5,807 bases of DNA from Treponema sp. UBA4319 (lineage in GTDB: Bacteria > Spirochaetota > Spirochaetia > Treponematales > Treponemataceae), in assembly GCA_002393865.1 (NCBI GenBank), contig DGUD01000161.1:1-5807 (forward strand), given 5' to 3'. Shown in pieces: positions 5,004-5,807 of this stretch (position 1 is the stretch's first letter; each line of letters opens with the position of its first letter). The notes below the pieces were generated by a model. The model saw only the letters and a list, made by a program, of their open reading frames with translations. It ran no database searches and was not told where the DNA came from. A program made the translations under genes and the position numbers.

Positions 5004-5741
5004 ATGCAGGCAATTATAATGGCAGCCGGAAAAGGGAGCCGTCTGGGGGAGCTGACAGAAGGCAGTCCAAAGTCTTTCCTAGAGATACGGGGAAAAAAGC
5101 TCATCGCATATAACCTTGAGCTATTGCAGAAACTTGGCGTAGACAAGACCATCATTGTCACCGGTTACAAAACGGAGTGCTTTGAGGAGCTGCTTGCGGG
5201 CAGGAAAGACATTCAGATTATATTCAACCCTTTCTACGAGCTGGCGAACGTAATCGCCTCCTTCTACTTCGGGATGGAATACCTTCATGACGATTTTATC
5301 TATCTCCATGCGGATACCCTGTGCGACCCGGCGGTATTCCGGCGGATGCTGTCATCCAGTGCCGATGTCGTGCTCCCGGTCGATTACAAACGCTGCGACG
5401 AGGAGGCTATGAAGGTAAGGAGCGGCGCGGACGGGAACATAGCGGCGATAAGCAAAGGCATCCCGCCCGATGCCGCAGAAGGGGAATTCATCGGCATCGC
5501 GCTCTTCAGGAAGCAGGTTATCCCGGCGCTCAAGAAGCAGGTCATCGCAGTACTCAAGGAAAAACGCTTTTCGGAGTATTTTGAGAGCGCCATACAGAAG
5601 CTGATTGACGGGAACGCATGCCGCATACAGGCGCTGCCCACAGAAGGTGCATTCTGGGCGGAGATAGATTTCAGGGAAGATTACGAAAAGGCCTGCGAGC
5701 GCATACCGGCATACATGGCGGACGGCACGTATGAAATCTGA
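5004..5741 (+). CDS. Sugar/alcohol-phosphate nucleotidyltransferase, LicC/PntC-like (probable cytidylyltransferase)
   Basis: 245 residues with the NTP-transferase Rossmann fold. MAAGKGSRL (6-14) is the nucleotide-binding loop, and SPKSF (21-25) carries the conserved Lys23. Asp104 in LHADTL is the first metal site, GEFIGIALF (160-168) is typical of the phosphocholine/phosphonate cytidylyltransferase group, and Asp222 in AEIDFREDY (219-227) is the likely second metal ligand. Enzymes of this group join CTP and a small alcohol or amine phosphate (or phosphonate) to give a CDP- or CMP-activated head group and pyrophosphate. Residue 102 is His where LicC has Asp (DAD). The donor base and substrate are not certain; UTP or another NTP is possible. 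It is the fourth operon gene, 15 bases after the dehydrogenase, with AGGAGG four bases before ATG. It suggests that the pathway ends in an activated building block for a glycan, teichoic acid-like polymer or lipid. Confidence 0.85.
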   Translation: MQAIIMAAGKGSRLGELTEGSPKSFLEIRGKKLIAYNLELLQKLGVDKTIIVTGYKTECFEELLAGRKDIQIIFNPFYELANVIASFYFGMEYLHDDFIYLHADTLCDPAVFRRMLSSSADVVLPVDYKRCDEEAMKVRSGADGNIAAISKGIPPDAAEGEFIGIALFRKQVIPALKKQVIAVLKEKRFSEYFESAIQKLIDGNACRIQALPTEGAFWAEIDFREDYEKACERIPAYMADGTYEI

Positions 5742-5807
5742 CAAAAAACAGCCCACGGCTTCAGCATGAAAAATCAGCCATACGCTCCCGGCGGAAGTGG
5801 TATCTGA

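Noticed and set aside
1452..5741. A phosphonate biosynthesis cluster (dehydrogenase plus PntC-like enzyme)
   Set aside because: No phosphoenolpyruvate mutase or phosphonopyruvate decarboxylase is present. The aldolase and FGGY kinase are not part of that pathway, and the dehydrogenase ligands fit FucO-like enzymes. Genes outside the window could still change this.
1..5807. CRISPR array, tRNA, rRNA or insertion sequence
   Set aside because: There are no regularly spaced direct repeats of suitable length, no cloverleaf-like sequence, no rRNA-like sequence and no transposase frame.

Overview
This 5.8 kb window looks like an accessory locus of a low-to-mid-GC Gram-positive-type bacterium. By eye the coding DNA is GC-rich, roughly mid-50s percent. 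Most genes have strong GGAGG-type ribosome binding sites, and the DUF1846 protein at the left edge is of a type common in Bacillota and Actinomycetota. A Lachnospiraceae-, Negativicutes- or Coriobacteriia-like host would fit, but the sequence does not let me choose.

Layout. Positions 1-583 (minus) hold the N-terminal 194 codons of a DUF1846 protein, with an extended -10 promoter so close to the start that the mRNA would be nearly leaderless. Positions 640-993 (minus) hold a 117-residue XRE-family helix-turn-helix regulator. Divergent from it is a near-consensus plus-strand promoter (1028-1056) in an AT-rich patch. That patch carries three GTAAT boxes exactly 22 bp apart and an 11-bp inverted repeat, which are candidate operators. 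Then comes an unusually long (about 390 nt), highly structured 5' leader. It contains a 31-codon upstream ORF with a perfect AAGGAGG site, a chain of overlapping hairpins whose arms alternate TTTGCC and GGCAAA, a T7 tract, and a second small ORF that overlaps the first operon gene by GTGA.

The operon (1452-5741, plus) is four tightly packed genes: a class II (zinc) ketose-phosphate aldolase, an FGGY carbohydrate kinase, a FucO-like iron-type alcohol dehydrogenase, and a LicC/PntC-like nucleotidyltransferase. Junctions are a 4-bp ATGA overlap, a 13-bp gap and a 15-bp gap. The last 66 bases hold no gene I can assign.

How they may work together (inference). Kinase, aldolase and iron-type dehydrogenase repeat the logic of fucose/rhamnose breakdown: phosphorylate a ketulose, split it to dihydroxyacetone phosphate plus a short aldehyde, and reduce the aldehyde to a diol. 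The nucleotidyltransferase does not belong to such a pathway. It suggests instead that a phosphorylated product is activated, probably as a CDP derivative, for transfer to a surface polymer or lipid. The XRE protein and the attenuator-like leader would control the set. The substrate is unknown, and no transporter, isomerase or transferase lies inside the window. The most novel parts are the leader (1063-1451) and the unusual four-enzyme combination.
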